The position numbers were made by a program, and so were the translations under genes. DNA of 64,000 nt from Stagonosporopsis chrysanthemi (lineage: Eukaryota; Ascomycota; Dothideomycetes; Pleosporales; Didymellaceae), in NCBI GenBank assembly GCA_022560025.1, contig JAFISE010000074.1, positions 1 to 64,000 on the forward strand, in the 5' to 3' direction. Shown here one piece after another: positions 11,791-23,837 of this stretch. Numbering within the stretch: the first letter of the stretch is position 1; the number at the start of each line of letters is the position of its first letter. Below the pieces are notes generated by a model that saw only the letters and a list, made by a program, of their open reading frames with translations, had not been told where the DNA came from and did not search any database.

Positions 11791-11998
11791 AGATTGAAGC
11801 GGTACATTGAAGGTGCACCGGTTGCCGCAACGGGACCCGGTGATTACGCGGGACTGGCGCCGGTGCTGAAGAACATGTGCATTTTGCTGGACAGAGACGG
11901 CATCGCTCTGGAAGGAATATCTGGAAGGTGCAGTTCAGGCGGGTGAGAGGACAGCCAAGGAGGCCATTGGGGCTGTGAAAAGCAATGCCGTGATGTAA
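11791..11998 (+). pseudogene. Remnant of flavin monoamine oxidase (C-terminal fragment)
   Basis: Translation from 11791 gives YIEGAPVAATGPGDY..LAPVL, like the MAO '.RGAP....GPG' segment that closes on the flavin. After a frame change near 11880 a second piece reads TETASLWKEYLEGAVQAGERTAKEA to a TAA at 11996-11998. This matches the MAO C-terminal motif (F)AGTE(T/H)..W.GY.EGA...GERAA. The expected FAG before TETA is present only in a third frame, so at least two small indels separate the pieces. Nothing recognisable of the N-terminal FAD domain remains upstream. A truncated, frameshifted pseudogene. Confidence 0.7.
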
Positions 11999-12279
11999 AC
12001 TCGACTTTCACGAACGAGCAAGGTCTCTGAGATTATGGCCTATCACGAGAACTTCTGACGCGCTACGATGCTCGCTGAGCAGGGTGTTGAGAGAGATAAA
12101 CGGCTGGTACTTTGACCCCATCGTGAAATTCAAAGCAGAGTTGATGTCTGTAGGCCGAGAATAGCCCACTTCCATGCGCTGGTGAGACCCTGGAATATCT
12201 AGCCAATCATGTCATAGGTAGCATCTCGAGCTTCCTTTCCATTTCCAATCCCAACAACAAACGAATATACTACTTTATA

Positions 12280-13171
12280 ATGGCAGAAACGCGTCGCTCG
12301 ACGCGAAAAACAGCTAGAACGACCCAAAAATACAACGAAGACAGCTCATCGTCACCCGAGAAGCCAGCACGGAAGCGCAATGTCAAGAAACCAACGCGCC
12401 AGAAGCGTCCTCGGGAGGAAGACGCGGAGGAAGACAAAGAGGCAGAAACGTTAGTAGCTACATGGTCCATACCTCTCTGATCAACAGACTGACATTTGCA
12501 CAAGACAAAATCCCGCCAAAAAGATAACAAAACCTACTTCAGCTCGCGAGCCTCCCGCCTCCACCTCCAAGCCCGCGAAGTCCAGTGATCCCCCGGCAAC
12601 GCCTTCAAACGACACAAACCGCGACTCAGACGGCGCCCAACAAGTCTTCTGGCTACTGAAAGCCGAGCCCCTCCCGCGCTACGAAAACGGCGTGAACGTC
12701 GCCTTCTCCATCGACGACCTCGCCGCCTGCAGCGCGCCCGAGCCCTGGAGCGGCGTACGAAACCCACAAGCGCGGAACAACATGCAAACCATGCGAAAAG
12801 GGGACTTAGGGTTCTTCTACCACAGTAACGCCAAGCCGTCTGGCGTTGTGGGCGTATTGCGGGTGGTGGAGGAGGCCAAGGTTGATGAGACGGCTTTTGA
12901 TAAGGGGGATCCCTATTTCGACCCCAAGAGTGAGAGGGAAAAGCCAAAGTGGTTCTGTGTGGGGGTAGAGTTTGTGAGGAAGTTCAAAGAGGTGGTGGAC
13001 CTCAAGAGGATCAAGGACAATGCGAAGGAGGGAGGGGCATTGAAGGATATGCAACTTATCACAAACGGGCGGCTGAGTGTTTGCCGCGTGCGCAAGCAAG
13101 AATGGGAGTTCATTCTCGATTTGGCTGAGGGCGAACAGAGCGCAGAGCCTACCGCGGATGAGAAGTCATAA
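12280..13171 (+). CDS. EVE-domain (thymocyte nuclear protein 1-like) protein
   Basis: Two exons, 12280-12449 and 12505-13171 (intron 55 bp, donor GTTAGT, CTGAC branch site, acceptor CAAG), giving 278 residues. The junction keeps the frame into the conserved domain; the nearer acceptor at 12487 would break it. Residues 1-95 are very basic and Ser/Thr-rich (ARKRNVKKP, KRPREED), fitting nuclear localisation. Residues 104-262 form the EVE domain: VFWLLKAEP at the start, WSGVRNPQARNNM, then GDLGFFYHSN. EVE domains are PUA-like folds that bind modified bases in DNA or RNA, and the human homologue THYN1 is a nuclear reader. The C-terminus ends acidic. Length is typical for fungal members. Family call is firm; the ligand is not known. 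Confidence 0.9.
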
Positions 13172-13322
13172 GACGGAGCTGTCAAGCGGAGTAAGTCTCT
13201 CACGAAACTCGCAGTATTCGGTTGGTCATTTCCAATGCCGAATTAATTAGATATGAACTGGGGACTTGACTCCGACTACACTCCAGACTAGGACCTGTAT
13301 TATGAAGTAGCGAGACCGCCGC

Positions 13323-15104
13323 TCAGTACTGGAGAGCCTGTATAATCTCTGGGCTGTTGAAGAACGCACACCTCTCCACCAGCTTCTGTTTCAGCACCAC
13401 CTCTGGCGAACCAACGCCTTCCAATGGCCACCAGCCCTCCCACGGTCCACCAACTGTCATTATGTGTGTCTGGTTGGGAGCACTGTATGCGTCAAGCCAA
13501 CCTTGAACAGTGACCTCACTCTCCTGGGTTGGACGTCCGGACGTTGCAAATACACTCCAGGACCGACTTGCGCGTTGCTGTAGAGCATAATCAGACTCTT
13601 TCAGGTCGATTGGGTTTCCGGAATTGTTGTACGCTTCAACATTGCCAAATACATACGCAAACTCAGACGTGTGGACCCTTCCAAGATGCGACACATTGAT
13701 CGTATGTTCTAGAGTTGGCTCTAGGATAGTCTGGTTGAAGTTGTAGTAATAGACAAGCGGGCCGTGCACTTCATGCATTGCGGCGCCCAGATGGAGCGAC
13801 GGACACACCATTAGGATCTCTCTGAAGATGCGTGCCGCTCGATAGAACTCTGCTGTCAGATTTGTTCCGGACGGCGGAGTGAACTCTTCGACTGGATACA
13901 AATGCAAGAGAGCTTCCAAGGATTGCTCTGGCATCGCCGGAAGGTACGATCGAACGAAAGTGTACGTGTCCTCAGCTGTGGCGATGCTGACGTTCGTGTA
14001 GAAGTTCATGTCATCCTGTGTGAAACCAGACATGAAGGTTGCGTTGCCAAACCGACCTTCCTTGATCAGCTGACTTGGCGGCGCAGGCAGGAAGTCATTA
14101 TCCACCACAGGGAGCCAAATGTCGCCGACGTTGTGGCTGATGTCACTTGAATACGTGGAGATCGAGGCTTCTAACAATGTATTGGTGTCCATACCTCGCA
14201 GGCAAGCAATGGTCTCTGGAGCCTGCAGATCTGTCGTGTTGCATCCAACGTATTCTGTCAATGAGGACATTGCGTCTCTTGTGAAGTTACCGGTAATACC
14301 AGGCTCGAGGGACTGCGACTGTGCAATACCTCTCTGGAACGGCAATGGTTTAGTCCCTCCGTAGGCAAGGATGTGCATCCCGATCGCAAGGCCGCCTGAT
14401 GACTGGCCAAAGATTGTGATGTTTTCCGGGTCACCGCCAAAGATATCGATATTCTCGCGAACCCACTCGATGGCAAGACGTTGGTCTCGAAGTCCAGCGT
14501 TCTCGCTGCCTTCGTCTTTCAGTGAGTGTGACTGAGCAAACCCAAAGAACCCCAAGCGGTAGTTCATTGCAACATGGATTACTGGGTTGCCTCCCTCGAC
14601 AGACTGACGAATTAAACCGTCAGGCTTGAACGTTGGCTCCATGTTCGATCCCCACCAGAAGCTACCTGTTTGTTGTCAGAGAAGCGCAAAGACGCCTGCA
14701 ATGTTTCACCCACCGCCATGGATCCAGACCACCACAGGCAATTTCTTGTACTCATCAGTGCCGCTGAGTCTCGGTCTGACAATGTTCAGGTTCAGGCAGT
14801 CCTCCGAGATTTCAGTAATATTGCCCTGGCCCAACGGTGGGGACGACTTTCCAAGCGGCTGCGGACAGGCGACTCCAGGCTTTGTCGCGTCGATCACTTC
14901 TCCAGGGTCTGGAATGTACGGGCGAGGTGGTTTGAACCTGTTCTCTCCGCTTGTGTCTTGTCCATATGGAATGCCGTAGAAGTGCTGGATGCCATCACGC
15001 TCGATGCCGCGGAACCTTACACCAGAAGAGGTATCGTCAATGTGAAGCGCATGAGTTACGACGCTGACACTCCATACGAGGCCGATCAAGAGAGATAATT
15101 TCAT
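13323..15104 (-). CDS. Secreted type-B carboxylesterase/lipase
   Basis: Two exons on the minus strand, 15104-14710 and 14661-13323 (48 bp intron), giving 577 residues. I chose the junction that yields IHGGGFWWGS, the oxyanion-hole motif of the family. Shifting both sites by 4 bases would give IHGGSFWWGS and is equally in frame. Residues 1-19 are a hydrophobic signal peptide ending THA. Catalytic Ser219 lies in GQSSG, the acid is probably Asp349 (TQDDMNF, where cholinesterases have DEG), and His462 is in VHTSEFAYVFG. The EDCLNLN motif precedes the oxyanion loop. Many N-x-S/T sites fit a secreted glycoprotein. It should hydrolyse carboxylic esters outside the cell. Substrate not predictable. 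Confidence 0.93.
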
Positions 15105-16624
15105 GCTTGTGTCTGTTGTTACCTAGTACTAGGCTGGTGTAGGAGGTCCTTTTGAAGACTGCGCTTTCAGTTTACACTTTGCAGGTTTGGTCTGCCCTTT
15201 GCAGGTGATTATTTGCTAGGCGCCGCGCGATTCAAAGCAAGGGAGCCAAGGCGCTCATAATATGTCTCGTAATTCCATCGCACCAGCCGTCGTCTCTCAC
15301 TATCAGGGCAGTAGGTGAGTCCAGGCGAAACGACGATCCGACGCGTTTGGAAGGTGCGAATTAACGTGACATCAGCACCCAGTTAAAGTCCAAAGGATGG
15401 GTTAGCCGGACTTGTTCTAGTATGCAGCCGCAGCGAAACCGGCAACAACACTATGGTGTACTGTTGGTGTGGCGATCGTCGAGCATTGATCTCACCTCGG
15501 CACTCTATGCGTACCTTCCACGATAGGCAGGTGCAAGCTGTATCCGCGGAGAGCAGCAACGCACCGTCTCCCTGTGTGCCCTCTGAGGGCCGTTGTCGCT
15601 GCGCAAAACGGATTGTGTCACGTCAATACCGTCGAGTCGACCAGGCACGGGCTGGGCTGTTGGTGTTGTATACATGAACGATGATGTTCACAGGGTTGGA
15701 GTTGGCGCGGGGATAAGCCGCACACCTGAACCCGTCATAGAGATCTGCAAGGTTTCTCACATATGCACAGGACAACCCTTTGGGAGATGCGAGGCACATC
15801 GTGGCCAAGCCAGGGCGAACACGTAAGGATGGGATGGCGGGTGCGTTCATAGATACACAGTCACGCACGATCACCTGATGACAGTCTAGCTCTTGTCACC
15901 ATGCAGCGCACACCTTGTACGGAAGCTTCTCTTCCACAATTCAAAAAGTAGCAACATTTTAAGCTGTGCTTTTAAGATGCTTGTTAGTATATGGAGAAAT
16001 CCCAGATGCGATATGCGGCATGTAGGAAGCGTCCAACCGAAAGTATCTGCTTCATCCTCAGTAACCTTCTTAGTACTCCAAAAATATAGGTTGCTGCTAT
16101 TAGATTGGATACGTTTAGTCCAATACCGAAAGGCTCTTGCTACCCACGGTGGGTGGCGCCCATCTCCAGACAAGGTCGGCGTTAAGCTACAACGTACGCG
16201 CGCGAGTCATGCGTCGAACAATCATGAGCTATCCCCAAGAGCAAGTCTACTCGATCCCAGAAGAGCCCACTTCTCGCATTGAGCGAAACCCATACATGAC
16301 CCTTCCTCGGAGCTCTACAGCACGCGAAGCTTATCTCGCTGCCGGACTAGTGCTGTCGAGCCGACCTCGGTGATGAGCGCATTGAATCCCAAGATGTCGT
16401 GACAGCTTCGCCAGCTTCAGCCAACGACATAAGCTCAACCCTCGCTCTGTGTCTCCACCACTTTCACCTCATTTGAACTAACCGCGCATACGTTATGTCG
16501 TGCAAAATGGCGTCAAGCTCGTTCACTCCGGTCGTGGGAGCTTTAAATTCACTACCAGCAGCGGCCGTAGTTTGCGAGTATTCAAACTGACGCCCAGAGC
16601 CAAGCGCATTTTACACTTCTCGAC
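15105..16624. other. Intergenic, 1.5 kb
   Basis: No gene that I can support. Short frames at 15453-15826 and 15893-16373 lack conserved features and codon regularity. 15945-16110 is somewhat richer in A+T than its surroundings, but I could not relate it to any element. The space separates divergently transcribed esterase and monooxygenase genes, so it holds both promoters. Confidence 0.5.
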
Positions 16625-18117
16625 ATGTCTTCAAACTCGAAGACCAGGACGGTTGCGGTCATCGGCGCTGGACCATCTGGTTTGTCCGCCGTGAAAGCGC
16701 TGGACGAGGAGAAGGTGTTCGACACGATTCGCGTGTTTGAACGGAGAGATAAAGTCGGTGGAACCTGGTACGACAGATCGCATCGAAACCTCTTTCTTGG
16801 AAGATGTGTATATTAACCACCTTCAGGCTGTATGACGAGACCCCTGATACATTCAAATCGTCTTTTGTATCACCGAGGCACAACGATATACCCCCGCAGC
16901 TGCCTACATTTACGTCTCCAGTACCAGAGGACTCAACGCAGAGGACAGGGCTGTACCAGTACCTTGACAGCAACGTTGGTGCCGCTGTGATGGAGTTTAC
17001 CTATGCATCGATTCCCAAGATCAACTCGGCCCTCTCGGTACGACGTTTTGGTCATGCGAACCCAACTCGACCATGGAGAATTGTTGCGGACTATCTCGAA
17101 GAGATCTTTGCGAAGCATCTTTACCGGGTCTCGTTCAACACTACCGTCGAAAGTGTTCGCAAGAACTCATATGGGAAGTGGAATATCGTGCTGCGACAAG
17201 CAGACGTGCGATTCAAAGGTAAGGGTCACGATTACTGGTGGACCGAGACTTTCGACGCCGTTGTCGTTGCGACGGGCCACTACAGTGTGCCTTACATCCC
17301 CAAGATTCCTGGCGTTGAAGAATGGTACAAACGTTGGCCTGAGCGCCTTCAGCACTCAAAGCAGTTCCGTAGCAGGGACGCGTATGTCGACAAGTCTGTT
17401 GTCGTAGTTGGAGGTAGCGTGTCAGCCAGCGACTTCGTACTCGACACGTACACGTCTGTCCGTGGGCCCCTGATTGTAGCGCAACGAGGCGAGAACGCGA
17501 ACCCAGCGCTTGACAATGTATGGCAACTTCCTGGCGTAGCGAAGAAACCGACCATATCGCGCTTCACACTTGAAAACGGCGGGACAATCGAATTCAGCGA
17601 CGGAAGCTGGGTATCCGGTCCTGACGTGGATGTGGTTTACTTTGCCACAGGGTACAGGCTATCGTACCCATTCCTCGAGCCTAACCCTGTCACAACGAAA
17701 AACCGATTGGCAGGCTTCTATCAGCACACATTCAACGTTGATGACCCCTCGCTTGCAGTAGTAGGTCAGATTCGCGCAGCACTCTCCTTCCGCGCGTATG
17801 AATATCAGGCAGTCGCTGTAGCACGCGTGTTGGCTGGCCGCGGTACTTTGCCAGCTCTTGCGGAACAGAGGAAGTGGGAAGAGGATAGAGTCAAACGCCT
17901 AGGTCCGACGCACATTTTCCATACCATCGCTCCGGATTTTGAAGAATACTTCAACACGCTGAAGAAGATCGCAGGCCCTCCAAGAGAGGGTCCTGAGGCG
18001 TACGAGCTACCACAGTGGGAAGATGAGTGGGCAAAAAAAGGATTCAGGGTATTGGAGCTGAAGGATGAATACGTGAGAAAAATAAGAGAAAAAGAGAACC
18101 TACTAGCCAAGCTGTAG
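16625..18117 (+). CDS. Flavin-containing monooxygenase (FMO-type)
   Basis: Exons 16625-16767 and 16827-18117 (59 bp intron) give 477 residues. The junction restores GGTWLYDETPD across the split Trp codon, a signature of FMOs and Baeyer-Villiger enzymes. The FAD-binding GAGPSG is at 14-19, followed by VFERRDKVGGTW. VVATGHYSVPYIP is at about 194-206, HSKQFR near 224, the NADPH Rossmann motif VVVGGSVSAS at 241-250, and FATGYR at 320-325. It would use NADPH and O2 to oxygenate a heteroatom or carbonyl compound. No transmembrane anchor is seen, so it is probably cytosolic. The epoxide-hydrolase-like gene follows 780 bp downstream on the same strand, and the two may act on related substrates, though that is inference. 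Confidence 0.92.
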
Positions 18118-18895
18118 GTATCGCATACCTCCATGTGCATCAAATCACAGGCCATTTTTGTTGAATGCATTCTCCCAATCACAGATGTGCTATTGCTACT
18201 GCTGCTGCTTGCTGACGAGACTCTGCAGGGATGGGTCTAACAGCGGTCAACGACAGACTCAGAAGTCCAGGACACGGTGACAAATTGTTAGTCCTGACCA
18301 CCTGTGTCTGGAGTCCAGTACGACCGTACAAGTCTTGGCTTGATACTAATCATGGCTGGCCGTAATCTCTGAATGTTGACATGGGCCCGCACTCAGTAAT
18401 CAAGGGCGCCACTTCCGCACATTTCCGATCTCTTACGCTTCAAGCTCGCATTTAAAAAGCCACATTTCTCAACACATATTGGTCGGTTACAGCCGAGGCA
18501 GTTCGTTAGCAAACGGCGCAATTGTAACGCTTGGCTCGTACACGTCAAGCTCCGACTATAGCGCGCGGAACTCCACTTTACAAGCACCGAGTCTCCGGCC
18601 CGATACTAAGGCAATAAAGCCCACTATGACATCCTCCAAGCCAGATCTTACTCGAAAGTCACGATTTGAATGGTTGGCGATACCCCCGTATCATCCGACG
18701 ATGCCTGTAACGAGCAGCCGCATTGCTGACACTACAAACGCCGCTGTCATGTCCCGACTCAAACCAACCTAGCCTGACGTGTCAAAAAGGGTTGCATCAA
18801 CCTCGAAAGAAGGCCGAAAGGTTGGCTGCAACTTATTATCCATTACTGCCCAATTTTGATAAACAAGCACCGATTTCACATACCAGTAGCGCAAG
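18118..18895. other. Intergenic
   Basis: Only short, unconserved frames. Holds the terminator of the monooxygenase and promoter of the hydrolase. Nothing else recognised. Confidence 0.5.
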
Positions 18896-19891
18896 ATGGA
18901 TGCTTTCCAGAAGAAAACTCTCCAGACATCAAGGGGCTACACATATACCTACTATGTAGTCGATGGCGATAAGTCACTACCAACACTCATCTTCCATCAT
19001 GGCTGGCCGGACCATGCCGCCATGTGGAAGGATGTCGCCACCGGCTTGCGCTCAACAAACCATCCCATGATCATTCCTGACATGCTCGGCTACGATGGGA
19101 CAGACAAGCCAACCGATCCCGCCGAGTACCAGTTCCACAAGATGACCAAAGACATCATCGAGATCGCTGATGCTGAAGGCGCGCACAATGTGGTCTCCAT
19201 TGGTCACGACTGGGGCTCCCCTGCTGCTTCTCGCCTCTACAACCACTACCCGGATAGGGTCGTGGGCCTTGTCAACCTAAACATGGCCTACTCCCCTCCA
19301 ACCGGCGACCACTTCGACCTGGATGAGTTTAATGCCATAACCAAAGAGAAGATGGGGGCAGCACTGTTTTCTTACTGGGATGTGTTCGCCGACGAGAATG
19401 GCCCCAAGATCCTTGCTGACAACCTCGAACGTACTTTCAACGTGCAACACGGCGCAGGTAAAGCCACGGCGGAGAGATGGACCGTCGAAGGTGCAATGAG
19501 GAAGTTTCTTACTACAGGCGAATACGAAGATGAACTACGTCCCTACGCCAAGGACCCTACGTTCAAGAAGACATACATTGATCGCATGAAGAGGGATGGC
19601 TTTGAGGGTGCGCAATGCTGGTACCGCGCTACGACGCTCAACTACCAGAGCGCAAGCGACAAGGAGGTGCCACGAGACAGGTGGGTGGTCAAGGTGCCTG
19701 CGTTGTATGTTGGAACTACAGATGATCCGGTGTGCCGACCGGAGGCCATGCTTTCGTACAAGGCGCAGCTACTTCCGCATCTTGAGGAGGCTGAATTAGT
19801 CCATGCGTCGCACTGGGTGGCTTATGAGGCACCCGATGAAGTCGTCGCGAGGGTTGAGCCATGGCTCAAGAAGCATTTTGGAAAGCAGTAG
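18896..19891 (+). CDS. Epoxide-hydrolase-like alpha/beta hydrolase
   Basis: 331 residues in a single exon, start ATG with AAG before it. Oxyanion motif HHGWPD at 34-39 (HG.P of epoxide hydrolases), then GYDGTDKP near 65-72. The nucleophile elbow GHDWGS has Asp105 in place of serine, the hallmark of epoxide hydrolases and dehalogenases. Tyr243 (CWYR) is a candidate ring-opening tyrosine. Catalytic acid candidates are Asp276/277 (TTDDPVC), and His306 lies in ASHW near the C-terminus. Length matches soluble epoxide hydrolases lacking the phosphatase domain. No signal peptide, so intracellular. Whether it opens an epoxide or cleaves a halide cannot be decided from sequence; epoxide hydrolase is more usual in fungi. 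Confidence 0.92.
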   Translation: MDAFQKKTLQTSRGYTYTYYVVDGDKSLPTLIFHHGWPDHAAMWKDVATGLRSTNHPMIIPDMLGYDGTDKPTDPAEYQFHKMTKDIIEIADAEGAHNVVSIGHDWGSPAASRLYNHYPDRVVGLVNLNMAYSPPTGDHFDLDEFNAITKEKMGAALFSYWDVFADENGPKILADNLERTFNVQHGAGKATAERWTVEGAMRKFLTTGEYEDELRPYAKDPTFKKTYIDRMKRDGFEGAQCWYRATTLNYQSASDKEVPRDRWVVKVPALYVGTTDDPVCRPEAMLSYKAQLLPHLEEAELVHASHWVAYEAPDEVVARVEPWLKKHFGKQ

Positions 19892-20068
19892 ACTGTCCAG
19901 AAGAGCATGACGTATGTGTAGAGAGACACTCTGTGCAGATCGAAACACCTTAATATCATTGCATTTTTCTACAGTTGATGTACGGTTGTTCAATCCTGAA
20001 TAAGCATTCTGCATGTAACACCGCAATCGTCCTGATCACATATAAAGTAAACATGTTGCTTCCCAACG

Positions 20069-21438
20069 TCAATCTAACCTCTCGTCACCCTCTCTAATAG
20101 CCTGCCCATAATCCCCTGCATTCGGCGTCCTGAGAATCGTATGCGTGTGAAACTTCGCGGGCTCCTTGTTCCCCAAAAACACCCCCGAATGATGATCAAA
20201 CTCGACCAAAATGACCGGGCTCTGAACGCGGAAATAAAACGCATCGTCTTTACCATAGCCTCCAATCCAGCAAAAGTATGTCTCCTCGAAATGCTTCTTG
20301 ACTTGCTCCAGTTTGAGCTTGCGCGACTTGGTAGGGTGGTACAGCAGGAACTCGTTGCAGATATCGAGAATAAGCTGCTGCTGTTCTGACGTAAGCGACG
20401 AGACGACCACACCCTCATACGGCACGATGCGGTTGTCCCTAAATGCGCCGCAGCGGTGGCGCTGATCATCTGGGCCCCATGTGTCCGTGACTAGCTCCTC
20501 GCGCTTTGAGGCGTCATTGTTCGAGTTGCCGTATACCTGCTTCATTCCCGGGTCCCTTAGACTTTTGAATACTTGCGCGGTACCCTGCTGCTCGGAGGTC
20601 AAGCTCTGCATGAGCTGCAGCCCTAGATTTCCCTCTTTGTGCAGAATTTCGGTGCCCTTCCACTCGCCCTCGTCGATGATGTTTGGTTCTGCGCCGGTGA
20701 AGGATGGGCTAAGGATAACTTGGTTGCCCTTGAATAAGCAGGCGATGTCGAGGTGGTGGCCATATAGAAGCCAGCCCCATGGAGAGGAGGGGGACTCGGA
20801 GGGTGTCCCGAAGACGAGGAAGTTGTAAGAGTATTTGTTCATGATGTTGGGGAGTTTGACAACTTCGCCTAAGAAATGGTTTATCCGCATGGCAGAGAGA
20901 GCTTTGGTGTAGCCTTCTGGAGAGAGGGAGGCTTGGATTACGCTGAGAATGGATTCAGCGGTTGATTCGGGGACTGTGGGTGATTAGACTGCAGCTTGCG
21001 GTGTGTGGTGAGGGAATGTGTACCTTCTTCCAGTCGAATACCAAATGGACGCAGTAGGAATTCAGGGTTACTCCATGCCCTCCATTCTCGTGCATTGAAA
21101 GGATATGATAGTTTCTTTCTGCGATCCTCATCTAAGTCGCCATACAGCGCCTCGACCTTCTCGACCACGCTCTTTGTATCGAACTCTTCATCTCTAGCTT
21201 CGTACAAGCCGACTCTTACCTTGCCATCACTCGTAACGCCTTTGTACGGTTCAGCAAGCAGCGCTTCCCAAACCTTTGTCAAGTCGTAGAGCCACGGTGG
21301 CCTCCGGTTGTCTTGCATGTCCTTCACATACTCGTAGACCGTCTGCTTAGCGGCTGTTGTAAAACGGGGTGTAGTCAAGTCATGGAGATGCTTGCGGAAG
21401 GCTACAGATGCCTCGTCGAATGAATTCCTTCTAGCCAT
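20069..21438 (-). CDS. DUF3500 family protein
   Basis: Minus strand exons 21438-21024 and 20973-20069 (50 bp intron, donor GTACAC, acceptor CACAG) give 439 residues. The frame is open further upstream to a TTG at 21570, but the first ATG is 21438. Conserved DUF3500 features are present: FNAREWRAWSNPEF in exon 1, WGWLLYGHHLDIACLF, FTGAEPNIIDEG, SLTSEQQ twice, FEETYFCWIGG, FRVQSPVILVEFDHHSG and HTHTILRTPNAGDYG near the C-terminus. The repeated His and acidic residues suggest a metal- or substrate-binding site, but no activity is established for the family that I know of. No signal peptide. Flanked by hydrolase genes on both sides. Confidence 0.92.
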
Positions 21439-22159
21439 TTTCAACTCTTTTGAGGTCGTTGACTTGGTTATGGCGGTTGTTGCGAAAGATCTGGAGAACG
21501 CAACTGATGGACTGCTAGTGTTCACAATATTCCCAGCTGGTATCCCGCTGAATATCGTATATCGCACCAAACGGTACTCAATCTGACTCCGTCGCTCCTG
21601 ATCGTGACGTCTTTCGACGTTCTAGTTCGATCGCGTGTCGATGCAGCGGCTGTGATAGTTCGGATGAGTGCTTTTTCGTACACCAATAACCACGCCGCGT
21701 AATAGATCTCCACTATATGTATGGGAAGGCAACATTGATTGGCGTGTCCTCTTCCAAAAAAGGGTGAGCGAAAGGAGCTGCTGTCCGTATAAATGTAATT
21801 GTGGTAGACGCGTCTTGAGGCACCCCACAAACAGCCTCATTTGCTAGCGCGGGGCATCTCCGACCCCGCGGAAGTGACATCGGCTCTGAGACGGCACCAA
21901 AAGTACTTCCGTACAACGAACATTTCGCGGTTTTCGTACAAAGGTCTACGCAGCGAAGATGTGTGGTACGATCGTGAACGATGAATTGTTATCATGCGGG
22001 TGGATTGTACAGAATAACCGGCAGCTCCTATCAGCCACTTTCCATACCTCGAATCAACTCGAGCACGGTCAATCAATAGCAGCAGACGAAGCTTGCGTTG
22101 GTTTGCTCCGAATCGTAACATGCGGTACTTGTTCAGTCAACAACATGGATCTACTGATT
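21439..22159. other. Intergenic
   Basis: Includes 130 bases of open frame upstream of the DUF3500 ATG that lack a start codon. No other coding or RNA feature seen. It is the promoter side of the DUF3500 gene and the 3' side of the tannase gene. Confidence 0.5.
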
Positions 22160-23837
22160 CTAGTACACACTCTTACACTCCCAGCTCGCCGCATCATCAA
22201 CGTCTCCTTCGCCGGTATACTTAGCCTGCTTGGGGTAAATGCAAATCGGCCTCTGTCGCAGCACCTCGTCATGCGTAGTATCATTGACATACTTCGTAGC
22301 AACAATGTACTCGGGTACCCGGCCCTCCTCAACCCAGGCGATCATAGCCTTGAGCACGTCGTGCTCTTCGTCTTCAAATCCAGGCACGCTGTAGACATCA
22401 TCGGCAAGTGCAGCCTGCTGATTACCACCTGCGAAGTACCAAGGAGCATTGAAGCTCGCCTGCGTGCCAGAACAATGGCTCATGCCGGGTACGAGGAAGT
22501 ACTTGAAAAACTCGTCCACGTTGATGCCTTGTGGCTTCAGAGTCCGCAGAACGTGATCGTAAAAGTAGGAAGTCGTGCCAGTTGGGATGAGGGGATCGGC
22601 CATACCGTGGTATGCGAGGATCTTGCCGCCTTTGGCATTGAATGCAGATAAATCAAAATCAACAGTTGCGTTGCCGGGATTGACAGCATCTGAGAGAGCA
22701 ATGATATCATCATTGTACTCAGTAAAGTTCCAGCTGGGCCCCTTGTCAAGGAAGTACTGCACGTAGCCTGTGCCGAGCAGGTTGGGCGTGTTGCCTGAGA
22801 AGAAGACGGGCTGGCCTTCGCTGCCGAGGTAGAAAGACGGGAGGAAAAAGGTGTTGTTTTCGCCAATGTAGTCGCTGAAGATGTTGTAAACTGTGTCTAG
22901 CTGAGGGCCAGTAAAGCAGGATGTGGCGTTGGCGACTCCGGTGCCATTGGAGCCGCATAGCAGCGTCGTGGGCTGGAAATTGCAGCCCAGCGGATCAGAA
23001 ATGATGTTATCGACAACGCCGTCCTGCGGATCGCACTGCTTGATGATCTCGGCGTTCAGGACCGGGAATAGCCCGACTGGGATGTGGTAGTCCGCCGTCG
23101 TTGGCAGATTATAAAGCGCAATACGAACGGTCCAGGGCTGGAGATGGTTTGTCCACCACGCTGGAGCACCAGCAACGATACCATCAAAGTCTTCGGGGTA
23201 GTACTCTGCTTCCTTCAGGCCCTGGCGGCCGCCCGTGGAGCATCCGTTGTAGTAGCTGTATGTCACGTTCTTGTTGTAATACGCAGCAGCAATCTCCTTG
23301 CCAATAACGACGGAGCCGTGCATAGCAAGATGTCCCCAATTCTCAACTCGGCCCGGTTGTTTGTACGCCCAGGTACCATTGCTACTAGTGGAGTTGTGTC
23401 CAGTATCTGTCGATATGGCAGCAAAGCCGTAACGCACACCGGCAGCCTGAATAAATGTTAGCAATTGAAGATATCGACGCTATGATGATTATCACCATAT
23501 CTAGATAGTTAATGCCTCCTGCAAAACCTCCATTACCGACCGCCAAGAATCTGCCATTCCAATCTTCGGGAAGAAAGATGCCAAATCCAAAAGTAGTGTT
23601 GCCGACCGACTGGACCTGTATCGAGGCGGCGCATAGCGCTGGAAGGTTGGGCGGGCTGTCGGGATAGCCAGTATCGCTCGTAGGCACCTCGAACGTCGCA
23701 TTGGCTGCAACACGGTACGCGAAGTTGACGCTCGCGCCTACAGGCAGTGCGGCGTGAATAGCGCTCGGCGTACATGTGTAGTTCAACGCCTGTGCAGTCC
23801 CTACGAGCGCCGCAGTTCCAATCAAAGCTTGCTTCAT
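22160..23837 (-). CDS. Secreted tannase / feruloyl esterase
   Basis: Minus strand exons 23837-23496 and 23446-22160 (49 bp intron, phase 0) give 542 residues. Residues 1-18 are a signal peptide (MKQALIGTAALVGTAQA). The family CS-D-HC arrangement is complete. Ser184 lies in GCSTGGRQG next to Cys183, Asp398 in GMADPLIP, and His438 followed by Cys439 in MSHCSGT. The Cys pair bridges nucleophile and histidine in this family. The conserved STDTGH follows the intron, and the intervening D-rich segment (DPQDGVVDNIISDP) is the family's calcium-binding region. Members hydrolyse galloyl or feruloyl esters, so a role in releasing phenolic acids from plant polymers is likely. Tannase versus feruloyl esterase cannot be separated here. 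Confidence 0.94.

Noticed and set aside
14662..14713. Alternative splice of the carboxylesterase giving IHGGSFWWGS
   Set aside because: Equally in frame, but IHGGGFWWGS matches the family oxyanion motif better. Kept only as a note.
15893..16373. Two overlapping + strand frames upstream of the FMO gene
   Set aside because: Short, mutually overlapping and without conserved features.
21439..21570. Open frame upstream of the DUF3500 ATG resembling a mitochondrial presequence
   Set aside because: It has no ATG and starts with TTG, so it is treated as untranslated leader.
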